From NCBI GenBank assembly GCA_001603955.1, contig LVAA01000006.1:1-37961 (forward strand): 37,961 nucleotides of DNA. Reading direction: 5' to 3'. Source of the DNA: Syntrophobacterales bacterium Delta_02. GTDB lineage: Bacteria; Desulfobacterota; Syntrophorhabdia; Syntrophorhabdales; Syntrophorhabdaceae. This document shows, piece after piece, positions 22,548 through 30,969 of this stretch. The notes beneath the pieces are model-generated. The model was not told the DNA's origin. It did not search any database and was given only the letters and a program-made list of their open reading frames with translations. Position 1 is the first letter of the stretch; every line of letters begins with the position of its first letter. The position numbers were made by a program, and so were the translations under genes.

Positions 22548-24617
22548 ATGACCGACCGCTCCGACAGCACCTGTTTTCCTCTCGGCCCCACCGTATACGG
22601 TAACGGGGTCAACTTCAGCGTTTTCTCGAAGAACGCCGACGTGGTGGAGCTCCTTCTCTTCGATCACGTCGACGATGCGGCGCCGGCGCGTGTGATCAGG
22701 CTCGACCCCGAGGCGGACCGTACCTATCACTACTGGCACGTCTTCGTACCCGGGCTCATGCCGGGACAGGTCTACGGTTGGCGCGTCCACGGACCCTTCG
22801 CGCCGGAAAGGGGCCAGAGGTTTGACGCCGCGAAGGTCCTTCTCGACCCATACGCAAAGGCGGTGGCCGTTCCTCACGGATACAGCCGCATGGCCGCCTC
22901 TGAGCCAGGCGACAATACGGCGGCTGCCATGAAGAGCGTGGTGGCCGACCTCGATGACTACGACTGGGAAGGGGACACGCTTCTCATGCGCCCCTTCGCG
23001 ACGACGGTGATCTACGAGGCGCACGTGGCGGGGCTCACGAAGAACCCGAACTCCGGGGTTGCCGCCGAAAGGCGGGGCACCTACGCGGGGCTGATAGAAA
23101 AGATCCCTTATCTGAAGGACCTGGGCATCACGGCCATCGAAATCATGCCCGTCTTCCACTTCGACGAAGAGGACGCGCCCCCGAGCAAGACGAACTACTG
23201 GGGGTATGCCCCCGTGTCTTTCTTCGCTCCCCACAGCCGGTACAGTTCCCGGAAAGACCACCTCGGTCCCCTCGACGAGTTCCGCGACATGGTGAAGGCG
23301 CTCCACAGGGCCGGCATCGAGGTCATTCTCGATGTCGTCTACAATCATACGGCCGAAGGCGACCACAGGGGCCCGACCGTCTCTTTCCGGGGGTTCGGGA
23401 ACGACACCTATTACGTCCTCGATCACGACGGGGCGCGCTTTGCGAACTACACGGGGACGGGCAACACCCTGAACGCCAACCAGCCCATCGTCCGCAGGAT
23501 GATCATCGACAGCCTTCATTTCTGGGTAGACAAAATGCACGTGGACGGCTTCCGTTTCGACCTGGCATCCATCCTTTCCCGCGATGAGTCCGGCAGGCCG
23601 ATGGAGAACCCTCCCGTGCTGTGGGATATCGAGTCCGATCCCATTCTCGCCGGGGTCAAGCTCATCGCCGAGGCGTGGGACGCGGCAGGGCTGTACCAGG
23701 TCGGCCGCTTCGTCGGGGACAACTGGAAGGAATGGAACGGCAAGTTCCGGGACGACGTGCGCGCCTTCCTGAGGGGCGGAGACGGCACCGTGACGCGGCT
23801 TGCCCAGCGCCTGATGGGAAGCCCCGATATCTACGGCCAGAGAGAGCGCGAGCCCGAACAGAGCGTTAACTTCGTGACCTGTCATGACGGGTTCACCCTC
23901 AACGACCTCGTCTCCTACAACCACAAGCACAACGAGGCAAACGGAGAGGAGAACAGGGACGGCACGGACTACAACCTGAGCTGGAACTGCGGTTTCGAGG
24001 GCCCCACCGACGACCCTGCCATCGAGGGGCTCCGCAACCGCCAGGTCAAGAACTTCATAACCATCACCCTCACCTCCGTGGGCACGCCGATGCTCTCCAT
24101 GGGCGACGAAGTGCGGCTCACGCGGTACGGGAACAACAACACCTATTGCCAGGACAACGAGACGAGCTGGTTCGACTGGTCCCTTCTTGCCCGCCACGCA
24201 GACATACATCGCTTCACGAAGAACCTCATCGCGCTTCGGCTTTCCCGGCGGCATGAAAAGGCCGAGCGGTCGATGAGCCTCAACGAGCTGCTTCATCATG
24301 CCCGCATGTCGTGGCACGGGGTGAAGCTCGATCAGCCCGACTGGGCTGACAACTCGCACAGCCTCGCGGTGACCCTCGAGGTCGAGGAGGGCCTCGTGTT
24401 CCACATAATGCTGAGCAGCTACTGGGAGCCCCTCGAATTCGAACTGCCGCCGACCGGGGCGGCCCGGGGCGCCTGGCATCGGCTGATCGACACATCCCTC
24501 GAGTCCCCTGACGACTTCTGCGCCTGGGACACGGCCCCGCGGATAGGGGAAGAAAAATACCGGCTAAATGCCTATTCCATAGCGATCCTCTTCGCTTATG
24601 TAAACGAAAATGGGTGA
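22548..24617 (+). CDS. glgX: Glycogen debranching enzyme (isoamylase type)
   Basis: 689 residues from ATG 22548, the usual GlgX length. The N-terminal CBM48 domain is FPLGPTVYGNGVNFSVFSKN and VYGWRVHGPFAPERGQRFD. The GH13 barrel has YEAHVAGLT, LDVVYNHTAEGD, MHVDGFRFDLAS (nucleophile Asp), LIAEAWDA (acid/base Glu) and FVTCHDGFTLNDLVSYNHKHN (transition-state Asp). It hydrolyses alpha-1,6 branches of glycogen or limit dextrins in the cytoplasm. The promoter at 22501-22529 sits just upstream, and no Shine-Dalgarno is evident. No other glycogen gene is nearby. It ends 14 bases from the convergent methyltransferase gene. Confidence 0.93.
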   Translation: MTDRSDSTCFPLGPTVYGNGVNFSVFSKNADVVELLLFDHVDDAAPARVIRLDPEADRTYHYWHVFVPGLMPGQVYGWRVHGPFAPERGQRFDAAKVLLDPYAKAVAVPHGYSRMAASEPGDNTAAAMKSVVADLDDYDWEGDTLLMRPFATTVIYEAHVAGLTKNPNSGVAAERRGTYAGLIEKIPYLKDLGITAIEIMPVFHFDEEDAPPSKTNYWGYAPVSFFAPHSRYSSRKDHLGPLDEFRDMVKALHRAGIEVILDVVYNHTAEGDHRGPTVSFRGFGNDTYYVLDHDGARFANYTGTGNTLNANQPIVRRMIIDSLHFWVDKMHVDGFRFDLASILSRDESGRPMENPPVLWDIESDPILAGVKLIAEAWDAAGLYQVGRFVGDNWKEWNGKFRDDVRAFLRGGDGTVTRLAQRLMGSPDIYGQREREPEQSVNFVTCHDGFTLNDLVSYNHKHNEANGEENRDGTDYNLSWNCGFEGPTDDPAIEGLRNRQVKNFITITLTSVGTPMLSMGDEVRLTRYGNNNTYCQDNETSWFDWSLLARHADIHRFTKNLIALRLSRRHEKAERSMSLNELLHHARMSWHGVKLDQPDWADNSHSLAVTLEVEEGLVFHIMLSSYWEPLEFELPPTGAARGAWHRLIDTSLESPDDFCAWDTAPRIGEEKYRLNAYSIAILFAYVNENG

Positions 24618-24631
24618 TGGACGAGGGTGTG

Positions 24632-25285
24632 TCAGGGCGCGCGATCGGACAGGGTGGAAGAGATATAGTAGAAGCCCTCTTCGTCCATGAAGCTTGTAAT
24701 GGCGAGGCCCGCATCGGCGAGAAGGCCGCGCATCGAAGTCTCATCGGGCAGATGGTCGTGCATGACGGCTTCACAGGACCCGTGGTGCTTGTTGATCCCT
24801 TCCGATGAATCGAAATGGGACACGACGAGAGTGCCACCGGGTCGGAGGATGCGGCAGAGCGCGGCCAGGGCCTTTTCCTTATCGTGGAAATGGGGAAGGC
24901 AGGAGAAGCAGATGACGACATCGCAGGAATTTTCGGCGAGCGGCGCGTTCTCCGCATCCGCCAGGATGAACCTGATATTTCCCTCCCCGTGGAGGCTGCG
25001 GTTGACCTCCAGCATCTTTTCCGCGAAATCGAGTTCATAGAGAAGCCCCGTCGACGTGATGCGTTCGAGGATAAAGGGGACGAGGATGCCGCTCCCACAC
25101 CCCACGTCCAGCACGTGTTCTCCGGGGTTCAGCGGCATAAGCGAGAAGAGGCGTTCGAAGTCCCTGGCGTGCTTGTCATAGATCCCCGTGACGCGGTCCT
25201 TATACCACATGTCGAGCCACTTTTCGGCGTGCTTGTTGAAGAATTCCCTGCGTTTGCGATATCGTTCATCGTCTGTCATTTTCAT
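24632..25285 (-). CDS. Class I SAM-dependent methyltransferase, last gene of the TonB/ABC operon
   Basis: 217 residues, cytoplasmic. HVLDVGCGSGILVPFILERI is motif I, ELDFAEKML the acidic loop, ILADAENAPL motif II, DVVICFSCLPHFHDKE motif III and LRPGGTLVVSHFDS the post-III motif. It resembles UbiE/COG2226-type small-molecule methylases. Its ATG overlaps the stop of the ABC permease by four bases (ATGA), so it is translationally coupled to the importer. The substrate may be what the importer brings in. His and Cys residues around the active region (HFDSSEGINKHHGSCEAVMH) could bind metal. Confidence 0.85.
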   Translation of the reverse strand: MKMTDDERYRKRREFFNKHAEKWLDMWYKDRVTGIYDKHARDFERLFSLMPLNPGEHVLDVGCGSGILVPFILERITSTGLLYELDFAEKMLEVNRSLHGEGNIRFILADAENAPLAENSCDVVICFSCLPHFHDKEKALAALCRILRPGGTLVVSHFDSSEGINKHHGSCEAVMHDHLPDETSMRGLLADAGLAITSFMDEEGFYYISSTLSDRAP

Positions 25286-26139
25286 ATGATGGGGTTCCTT
25301 TCCTTAAGTCTGGCCCTGCGGCGCTTAGGTGAGAAGACATATGCGGTGGCAAAGATGATCGTGGCCATGAGGACCACCGATGCGCCGGAGGGCAGGTCGA
25401 AGATGTAGGATATGACAAGGCCGGAGGCACAGGCACCGATGCCTGATGCCGCGGAGATGAGGAAGAAGTGTTTCATGTTATACGTGAGCTGGAGTGCCGT
25501 TGCCCCGGGCTGTACCAGGAGGGCGAAGATAAGAAGACCCCCGACCGTCGCCAGGTTGGACGACACGACGGCTCCCGTCAGGAAAAGGAGGGCGTAGTAG
25601 ATCATTCGTTCCGGCACCCCGCTCGCCCTGGCGAGCCGCCGGTTGAAGAGGACCGCGCGGATCTCCTTGAAGAAGACGGCCACGAAGAGGACGAGGACGC
25701 CCGTGACGATGGCCAGTATCGTGACGTCAAAACCGGAAAGGGTGAGAAGGCTACCCCACATCAGGTTGAGAACCCCCGCCTTTGTCCGAGTGAGGATACC
25801 CATTCCGAGGAAGGCGATCCCCATGAGAAAGGAAAAAAGGATGCCCAGCACGTTCTCGGGGGCAAGGTCCGTCCGGTCCGAAAGGGGCCCGAGCGCTCCC
25901 GCCGCGACGAGACACATGACGAAGCCGCTGAGGAAAGGGTTGATGCCGAGAAGCATGCCCAGCACCGCGCCGGCAAAGGCGGCGTGCGACATGGAGACAC
26001 CGATGAGGGGCATCTTCATGAGCACCACGAAGACGGACAGGAGGGAGCAACTCGCCCCGCAGAGCACGCAGGCAAGAACGGCACGCTGGATGGGCGGATA
26101 TGTGAAAACGTCGATGAAGGGGTCAATCATAGGAGACAA
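25282..26139 (-). CDS. ABC-3 family permease (ZnuB/MntB-like)
   Basis: 285 residues, eight or nine helices. The family features are LCGASCSLLSVFVVLMKMPLIGVSMSHAAFAGAV near the start and the central GILFSFLMGIAFLGMGI segment. ABC-3 permeases form the membrane channel of Zn, Mn or Fe importers. The gene overlaps the ATPase by 17 bases and the methyltransferase by four. Metal cannot be read from sequence. Confidence 0.9.
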   Translation of the reverse strand: MSPMIDPFIDVFTYPPIQRAVLACVLCGASCSLLSVFVVLMKMPLIGVSMSHAAFAGAVLGMLLGINPFLSGFVMCLVAAGALGPLSDRTDLAPENVLGILFSFLMGIAFLGMGILTRTKAGVLNLMWGSLLTLSGFDVTILAIVTGVLVLFVAVFFKEIRAVLFNRRLARASGVPERMIYYALLFLTGAVVSSNLATVGGLLIFALLVQPGATALQLTYNMKHFFLISAASGIGACASGLVISYIFDLPSGASVVLMATIIFATAYVFSPKRRRARLKERNPII

Positions 26140-26899
26140 ATCTCCTGCCGTTTCGCCGGAACGTCTCCAGGGGATACCGGAAGAGCCTCGTCAGGGTCTC
26201 TCCCGACAGCGCGGTGTCTATATCCCCGTCGAAGAGCATCTTCCCGTGATCGAGAAGCACGGCCCGGCCCATCGCGGAGGGAAGCATGGTGAAATCGTGG
26301 GTGACGAAAAGGACCGTAAGGCCCTCTTTCCGGTGTATCTCGTCGATGAGGTCGAGGACCTCTTTCTGCACGGCGATGTCCAGGTTCGCCGTCGGTTCGT
26401 CCATGAGGAGGATGTCAGGCCGCTGCAGGATCGCGCGTGCCAGGGACACCTTCTGCCTCTCTCCGCCGGAGAGCTGGCCCAGGGGCCTTGCGCCCAGGTG
26501 GGCGAGGCGCATCGTCCCAAGGAGCGCCATCGCTTCTTCCTTCTGCTGCCTTCCGGGGGAGCGCAAGAGTCCCGTCCGCCCGATCGCGCCCGTCATGACG
26601 GCCTCCACTGTAAGGATGGGGAAGGCCGGATCGACGGGGAACGATTGCGGGACGTATCCGACGCGAAGCCGGCTTTCGCGGGAGCGCCTGTGGGTTTCAC
26701 GGCGTCCGAAGAGGCGGAGCGTCCCTTCGAACTTTTCAAACCCCGCGATGACGTTGAGAAGAGTGGTCTTTCCGGCACCGTTGGGGCCAATGAGACCGAC
26801 GAGCTCGCCCCGCGCCACGGCGAGGCTGACGCTGTCGAGAAGCACCGTTCTCGTCTTGCGGACTGTTACCCTGTCAAGGGCTATCAATTGCTCGTTCAT
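26123..26899 (-). CDS. ABC transporter ATPase (ZnuC/MntA-like)
   Basis: 258 residues. Walker A GPNGAGKTT, Q-loop VGYVPQSF, signature LSGGERQK, Walker B ILLMDEPTANLD and switch His VTHD are all intact. Sequence around the Q-loop (PVDPAFPILTVEAVMTG) fits the metal-importing ABC-3 group. It powers the permease encoded downstream. The C-terminal 40 residues (RLFRYPLETFRRNGRRFVSYD) lie in the overlap with the permease gene. Confidence 0.92.
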   Translation of the reverse strand: MNEQLIALDRVTVRKTRTVLLDSVSLAVARGELVGLIGPNGAGKTTLLNVIAGFEKFEGTLRLFGRRETHRRSRESRLRVGYVPQSFPVDPAFPILTVEAVMTGAIGRTGLLRSPGRQQKEEAMALLGTMRLAHLGARPLGQLSGGERQKVSLARAILQRPDILLMDEPTANLDIAVQKEVLDLIDEIHRKEGLTVLFVTHDFTMLPSAMGRAVLLDHGKMLFDGDIDTALSGETLTRLFRYPLETFRRNGRRFVSYD

Positions 26900-26926
26900 G
26901 GTGAATTCGCTTCGGACGGCCGTGCC

Positions 26927-27826
26927 TCATTTTCGCACAGCGGACAGAAGGGCGTCAACATTCTCCTCAAGCGTGGCGAGATATCCTCTCTCAGACGGGA
27001 AATTCGTCAGGACAACGTGGGGGACCTCGAGGGTCTCGGAGATCCCCTTGCCGGCGTCAGGCCCGGATTGGAGGTTGTCGACGACCATGATCGCCTTGCG
27101 GTCCTTTCCGACCTCAGCCAGCCGAACGACGTCCCGTGCGGACATCGCTTCCTGCCTGCCGTATTCCGCGACGACCTGAAAGCCCATCCATTCCAGGGGT
27201 TCCCTTTGCATTGAAGAGGCGATGACGGGTTTGCCGAAGAGCCCGGAGGCAGTGATCTTCTGAAGGAGCCTGTCCGCCCCCCGTTCTACCAGGCGGATGG
27301 CGCTGTCTTTCCGGCGGGCTATCTCGGCACTGTCCCCGGGAAACCGCTCCGAAAGCCTCGCGGCAAGGAGCTCGAGGCCCCGCACATAGGAACCGGGCGC
27401 CATCCAGTTGCGGTCTTCCGGATCGATGACAAGCTGCCGTGCATCGTCCGACCCGGCCTTGTTCATGAAGGGTATGCCCTGGAAGGAAACAATGAGGACC
27501 GCCTTCTTCATCTTCCCGATGTCTGTCGGTTTCACGTCATAGTGGCCGGGACACTGCCCCGGGGGAAGTATGGCTTCAACGCGATAGCGGTTCGGCGGGA
27601 GGAGCGACGCGATGATCTCCGACAGGATCGTGTCCGACGCCACGATGGTGTGCGCCTGTTGCTGCCCGGCATCACCGGGTTTGCCGGAGCACCCGGAGAA
27701 AAGGCAAGCGAGGGCGATCACGGCGATCGAAAGGAGCACGGCGGCCCCTGCCGCCGTGCAGCGCCTCCTGAAAACGGGTTGCCGATCCACTAACATACCT
27801 CTTGCGGGTTCCTCGCTCGCATGCAA
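26927..27826 (-). CDS. Lipoprotein substrate-binding protein, divergent TroA/ZnuA-like
   Basis: 299 residues. The signal sequence ends in lipobox LFSGC, so the protein is tethered to the inner membrane. The fold pattern is TroA-like: ASDTILSEIIASLL, PPGQCPGHYDVKPTDIGKM, ERGADRLLQ and MVVDNLQSGPDAGKGISE. Of the usual metal ligands only the first His (CPGHYD) is clear. At the second-lobe position where ZnuA proteins have a His (xSHxAF-like) it reads SSMQREPLEWMG. It also lacks the His-rich loop of zinc binders. A chelated metal, or a metal held with Cys of CPGH, is a possibility. The start is uncertain (27826 or 27796). It follows the receptor stop by nine bases. Confidence 0.8.
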   Translation of the reverse strand: MHASEEPARGMLVDRQPVFRRRCTAAGAAVLLSIAVIALACLFSGCSGKPGDAGQQQAHTIVASDTILSEIIASLLPPNRYRVEAILPPGQCPGHYDVKPTDIGKMKKAVLIVSFQGIPFMNKAGSDDARQLVIDPEDRNWMAPGSYVRGLELLAARLSERFPGDSAEIARRKDSAIRLVERGADRLLQKITASGLFGKPVIASSMQREPLEWMGFQVVAEYGRQEAMSARDVVRLAEVGKDRKAIMVVDNLQSGPDAGKGISETLEVPHVVLTNFPSERGYLATLEENVDALLSAVRK

Positions 27827-27835
27827 CGGCCAAAC

Positions 27836-29947
27836 CTAATTGAACTTCAGGGTGAAACCGCCGAAGAAGGTCGTTCCCGGCATGGGATAGCCCTTGGCGT
27901 ATTCATAATCCCTGTCAAAGATATTATTGACGGCGAAAAAGACCTTGGAATCGCTGAGCCTGAGCGATGCGCGGTCGAAGCGGTAGCTTATCCGGGCGTT
28001 GACGAGGGTAATGTCGTTCAGTTTGTCTTTTGCCGTGAGCGCCGTGGTGTTAAGAGTGTTGTTTCGCACGAAGGTTCCCTGGTAAAGGTTGCTCAGGTGC
28101 TGCATGTCGGCAAATATCTGAAAGTTGTTGAGGAATCTCCATTTGGCCCCGGCCTGGAACTGGAAGCCCGGCGTGTACGGTATGTGATCGCTTTCAACGC
28201 CGTTGGCCCCCGTGGCTTCCGTCGTCAGCCAGGTGGCGGCAGAGAAGAACTCGAGGTCCTTTACGGGGGTTACCGTGCCCGTCAGTTCGAGTCCCTCGAT
28301 CTCGTAGTGGCCGATGTAATCGTTGAACTGGGTTGGGATGGTCCCACCCATGTACGCCAGGAAGCGGTCGCTCCCCTTGTCGCGAAAGACCGTCGCGCCC
28401 ACCGAGGCTATCTTCGGCCAGGAGTGGCTGAGGCCTACCTCGTAGTGATCGACAATCTCGGGTTTTATGTTCCTCCAGTACTGCTCGGCGTTGGCGACGG
28501 GGGTGTCGGTACGCACAAAGTTCATGAGCACGACGGGGGAAGGATAGTTGATGCCGCGGGAATAATTGATCTTCAGGTCGGTGTGGGCATATCCCACCGT
28601 GAGGCCCGCCTGGGGCGCGGTCTTGTTCTGGAACTCGTCATGATTGAAATACCTCAGTCCGGCCGACGGGGTGACGTGAAAGGCTTCCGGCCTGCCGAAC
28701 GTGTGGCTCACGGCGATATAGGGTGACAGGAGGCGGGTGTCGGGGAAATCCCAGACCCTTCTCGCCTTACCGCCGTTGACGCTGGCCGCGCCCGCGCCCG
28801 TGGGGGCCAGACCGCTGTATGTCTGCTGCGTGTTCTTGAGCCTCGTCATGTCGAGGTCGGCCCCGACAAGGATCTCGCCGCCTTGCCACAGACGAAGCGT
28901 TTCCCTGGCCCGGGCGCCATAGAGGATGACCTTCTGCCGCGACCAGAGGCCTCCGGTACCGTTGGCGTACTGGTTGCCGTTCGTCAGTTCCTGGAGCAGG
29001 TCGAAGGTGGTATCGTTCCAGTAGCCCTTGAGATAGCCGCTGGCGCGTTCGTACTCGTGGTTTACCGTCAGCGTCGCGAAAAGGGTGTCTGTCTTGTAGC
29101 GTTCCGCTCCGGGCCAACTCACGCCGTTGACGGCGTTCGGTGTTTCGTCCGGTCTGGGCGCCTCCGTCGAGCCGTTCACCTGGTTGATGAGGAACCTGAC
29201 GTTCCATTCCTTTGTCAGCTGGTAACCGGTGTTGGCATAGAGGCTCTGTTGATGGGAAGCCGAATTTGCACGCTCGCCGTCCGTGGTCGTATAGCTCTGG
29301 GACGCGTAGATGTCGAAAAGCCCCTTCCTGAGGCCCGCGGAAACGCTTTCGTCCAATGAGCCGTAACTGCCCCCGTTGAAACTGAGGATTCCCTCCTGTC
29401 CCTCTTTCTTCATGTACTTCGGCAGGATGTTGACGGCTGCGTAACCGCTGCCGAACCGGGAGGGCTGCGGGCTCTTGTAGATCTCTATGCTTCCGATCGT
29501 GGGAACGGCGATGCCGTCGCCCAGCACCTGTCCGAAGAGTCCGCCATAGCGGGGAGCGCCATCAAACTGAACGACCACGTCGGAACTGGGGTGACTCGAC
29601 CCGCGGCCGCGTATGTAGAGGCTGTGGCTCGTCTGGCTCCCCATGAGGTTCTTGCTCTGATACATGACGCCCGGCACGTCGCGCAGCGTCGACTGAAAGT
29701 CGTAGGAGTTCTGTTCCTGGATCTGCTCCTCGGTCACAACGTTGTACTGCGTACTGTAGCGGGTATCCACGGGTGTCACGGGGTTGTCGTAGCGTGTCTC
29801 CGTTACGGTGATCTTGTCAAGGACAAGTTTTTTCCCATCTTCCTGGTCGGCACTTTTTCCCGTGCCCGAATCCTGAGCCCACGTGGCCGATACCGTGACG
29901 AGAACGAGCAGGAGCACGGCGACCACAATTCTTCCGGTTTTGTTCAT
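27836..29947 (-). CDS. TonB-dependent outer-membrane receptor (island 2)
   Basis: 703 residues from ATG 29947, where GGGGGA is properly spaced; a TTG 15 bases upstream is less likely. Signal peptide 1-25 (SATWAQ), then TonB-box-like LDKITVTETR. The plug follows: VVTEEQIQEQNSYDFQSTLRDVPGV, LYIRGRGSSHPSSDVVVQFDGAPRYGG and IGSIEIYKSPQPSRFGSGYAAVNI. The barrel ends in FTLKFN. It is the first gene of a five-gene operon with a complete ABC-3 importer and a methyltransferase, so it brings the same ligand across the outer membrane. The most likely ligand is a metal chelate. Confidence 0.92.
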   Translation of the reverse strand: MNKTGRIVVAVLLLVLVTVSATWAQDSGTGKSADQEDGKKLVLDKITVTETRYDNPVTPVDTRYSTQYNVVTEEQIQEQNSYDFQSTLRDVPGVMYQSKNLMGSQTSHSLYIRGRGSSHPSSDVVVQFDGAPRYGGLFGQVLGDGIAVPTIGSIEIYKSPQPSRFGSGYAAVNILPKYMKKEGQEGILSFNGGSYGSLDESVSAGLRKGLFDIYASQSYTTTDGERANSASHQQSLYANTGYQLTKEWNVRFLINQVNGSTEAPRPDETPNAVNGVSWPGAERYKTDTLFATLTVNHEYERASGYLKGYWNDTTFDLLQELTNGNQYANGTGGLWSRQKVILYGARARETLRLWQGGEILVGADLDMTRLKNTQQTYSGLAPTGAGAASVNGGKARRVWDFPDTRLLSPYIAVSHTFGRPEAFHVTPSAGLRYFNHDEFQNKTAPQAGLTVGYAHTDLKINYSRGINYPSPVVLMNFVRTDTPVANAEQYWRNIKPEIVDHYEVGLSHSWPKIASVGATVFRDKGSDRFLAYMGGTIPTQFNDYIGHYEIEGLELTGTVTPVKDLEFFSAATWLTTEATGANGVESDHIPYTPGFQFQAGAKWRFLNNFQIFADMQHLSNLYQGTFVRNNTLNTTALTAKDKLNDITLVNARISYRFDRASLRLSDSKVFFAVNNIFDRDYEYAKGYPMPGTTFFGGFTLKFN

Positions 29948-30121
29948 CGAATGGTCCCCCAATGAGTGCCGGCGGCCCCACCCGCCGCGACATGGGACGG
30001 GTAGCGGTCTGGCCGACTCGGTCTTCCTTCATGTTTTGTTGCCGGACTTCTTTCCTTTGTGACATCCCGGGCGTGGTCCACGGGCCCGGAGATCTCCCCG
30101 GGACCCATGCGTGTTACTAAT
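29948..30121 (-). promoter_or_regulatory. Structured 174-base leader of the TonB/ABC operon
   Basis: Between the predicted start near 30121 and ATG 29947, the RNA has several GC-rich stems, including one around GGAGATCTCC. It also contains GAGTCGGCCAGACCGCTACC, which faintly resembles the B12-box at the 3' end of cobalamin riboswitches, preceded by GAAGGAAGACC. The 5' core (GGTG...GCnACTGT) is not recognisable. I therefore call only a structured leader; a variant or unrelated riboswitch is possible. Confidence 0.3.
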
Positions 30122-30127
30122 GACAGA

Positions 30128-30157
30128 AAGGTAGCATCACAGGCACTTTGCTGTCAA
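30128..30157 (-). promoter_or_regulatory. Promoter of the TonB/ABC operon
   Basis: Minus strand: TTGACA (30157-30152), 18-bp spacer ending TGC, TACCTT (30133-30128). It has the TGCTACC word also present in the Nudix and glgX promoters. Confidence 0.65.
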
Positions 30158-30192
30158 CACAAAAGTGCCGTTGCGGTTAACAGGACCGAAGA

Positions 30193-30290
30193 GGACCGAT
30201 GGGGGGATAGGACGTATAGGATGGGATAGGACCAATGGGACATATTCGACATATGGGACGCATAGGACCTAAAGGACGCGTCAAGACGTG
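30193..30290. repeat. Degenerate heptamer array (ATAGGAC / ATGGGAC words)
   Basis: The words ATAGGAC, ATGGGAC and variants (TATAGGA, ATTCGAC, AAAGGAC) recur at roughly 7- or 14-base steps across this stretch. It lies just past the stop of the minus-strand PLD gene and upstream of the TonB/ABC operon promoter. Nothing codes here. Confidence 0.6.
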
Positions 30291-30304
30291 CGACATGTGA
30301 CGTG

Positions 30305-30847
30305 TCAGTATCTCGGTTCGTAGCGTTCCGAGTGGCTGAGGTGGTGTTGCCAGTTTTCGCGGTAGGCTTTGGCGATCTCCCGGGATCTGATGATGAGGAG
30401 GTTCTCGGCGTTCTTCTCCTGGGCCGCCTTCGTGAAATTAAAGGAGCCTGTTATCGTTACGGCGCCGTCTATGATCATGACCTTGTTGTGGGCGATGGCG
30501 TGCCGGGAGTCGATGTAGGTGGGTATCCTCATGTTCGCAAGGAAGGTGGCGGAGGAATACTTCGCCGTGCGCTGGCTTTTGTCCAGGATGGCGGCCACCT
30601 TGACGCCGCGCTTGTGGGCCTCGATGAGGGCCTTCGCGATGGGGGCGGACGTAAAGGAGTATGCCTGGATGAGGATCTCGGAGCGTGCCGAGGTGATCTC
30701 CCGTACGATCCTGTCCGTGCAGGCGCCACCGGGGGTGAAACAGAGGCTGACGGTGACGTCCTTGCCGTACTCCCCGCCCGCCGCGCCCGGGGGCACCGAT
30801 GCCAGGGCCGCGAGGAGAAGGAGGAAAAGAAGACACTTTCTGGTCAT
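30305..30847 (-). CDS. Phospholipase D-superfamily nuclease-like protein (single HKD)
   Basis: 180 residues from ATG 30847, which starts a signal peptide (KCLLFLLLLAALASVPPGAAG). The mature part has one HKD motif: HNKVMIIDGAVTITGSFNFTKAAQEKNAENL, the arrangement of the Nuc/EDTA-resistant endonuclease group that works as a dimer. DRIVREITSARSEILIQAYSFTSAPIAKAL is the usual first half. It is likely a secreted or periplasmic nuclease or phosphodiesterase. A longer open frame (to 30901) adds residues in front of the signal peptide and lacks a ribosome site. Confidence 0.87.
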   Translation of the reverse strand: MTRKCLLFLLLLAALASVPPGAAGGEYGKDVTVSLCFTPGGACTDRIVREITSARSEILIQAYSFTSAPIAKALIEAHKRGVKVAAILDKSQRTAKYSSATFLANMRIPTYIDSRHAIAHNKVMIIDGAVTITGSFNFTKAAQEKNAENLLIIRSREIAKAYRENWQHHLSHSERYEPRY

Positions 30848-30969
30848 GAGCACCGGTTTTGCAGATAGCGTAGATGAAGGCACGGGAAAAGTCAATCGCA
30901 CTTTTCTCTTGTAAATGGGCGCGAATTGAAAGAGAATTAACAGGATAAAGACCGAGACCGCGTGATATC

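Noticed and set aside
22383..24479. 698-residue minus-strand open frame opposite glgX
   Set aside because: Antisense to an intact GH13 enzyme; its composition (Val/His/Glu-rich) and lack of motifs mark it as a shadow.
29948..30121. Naming the leader a cobalamin riboswitch
   Set aside because: Only a B12-box-like string is visible; the conserved 5' core is missing.
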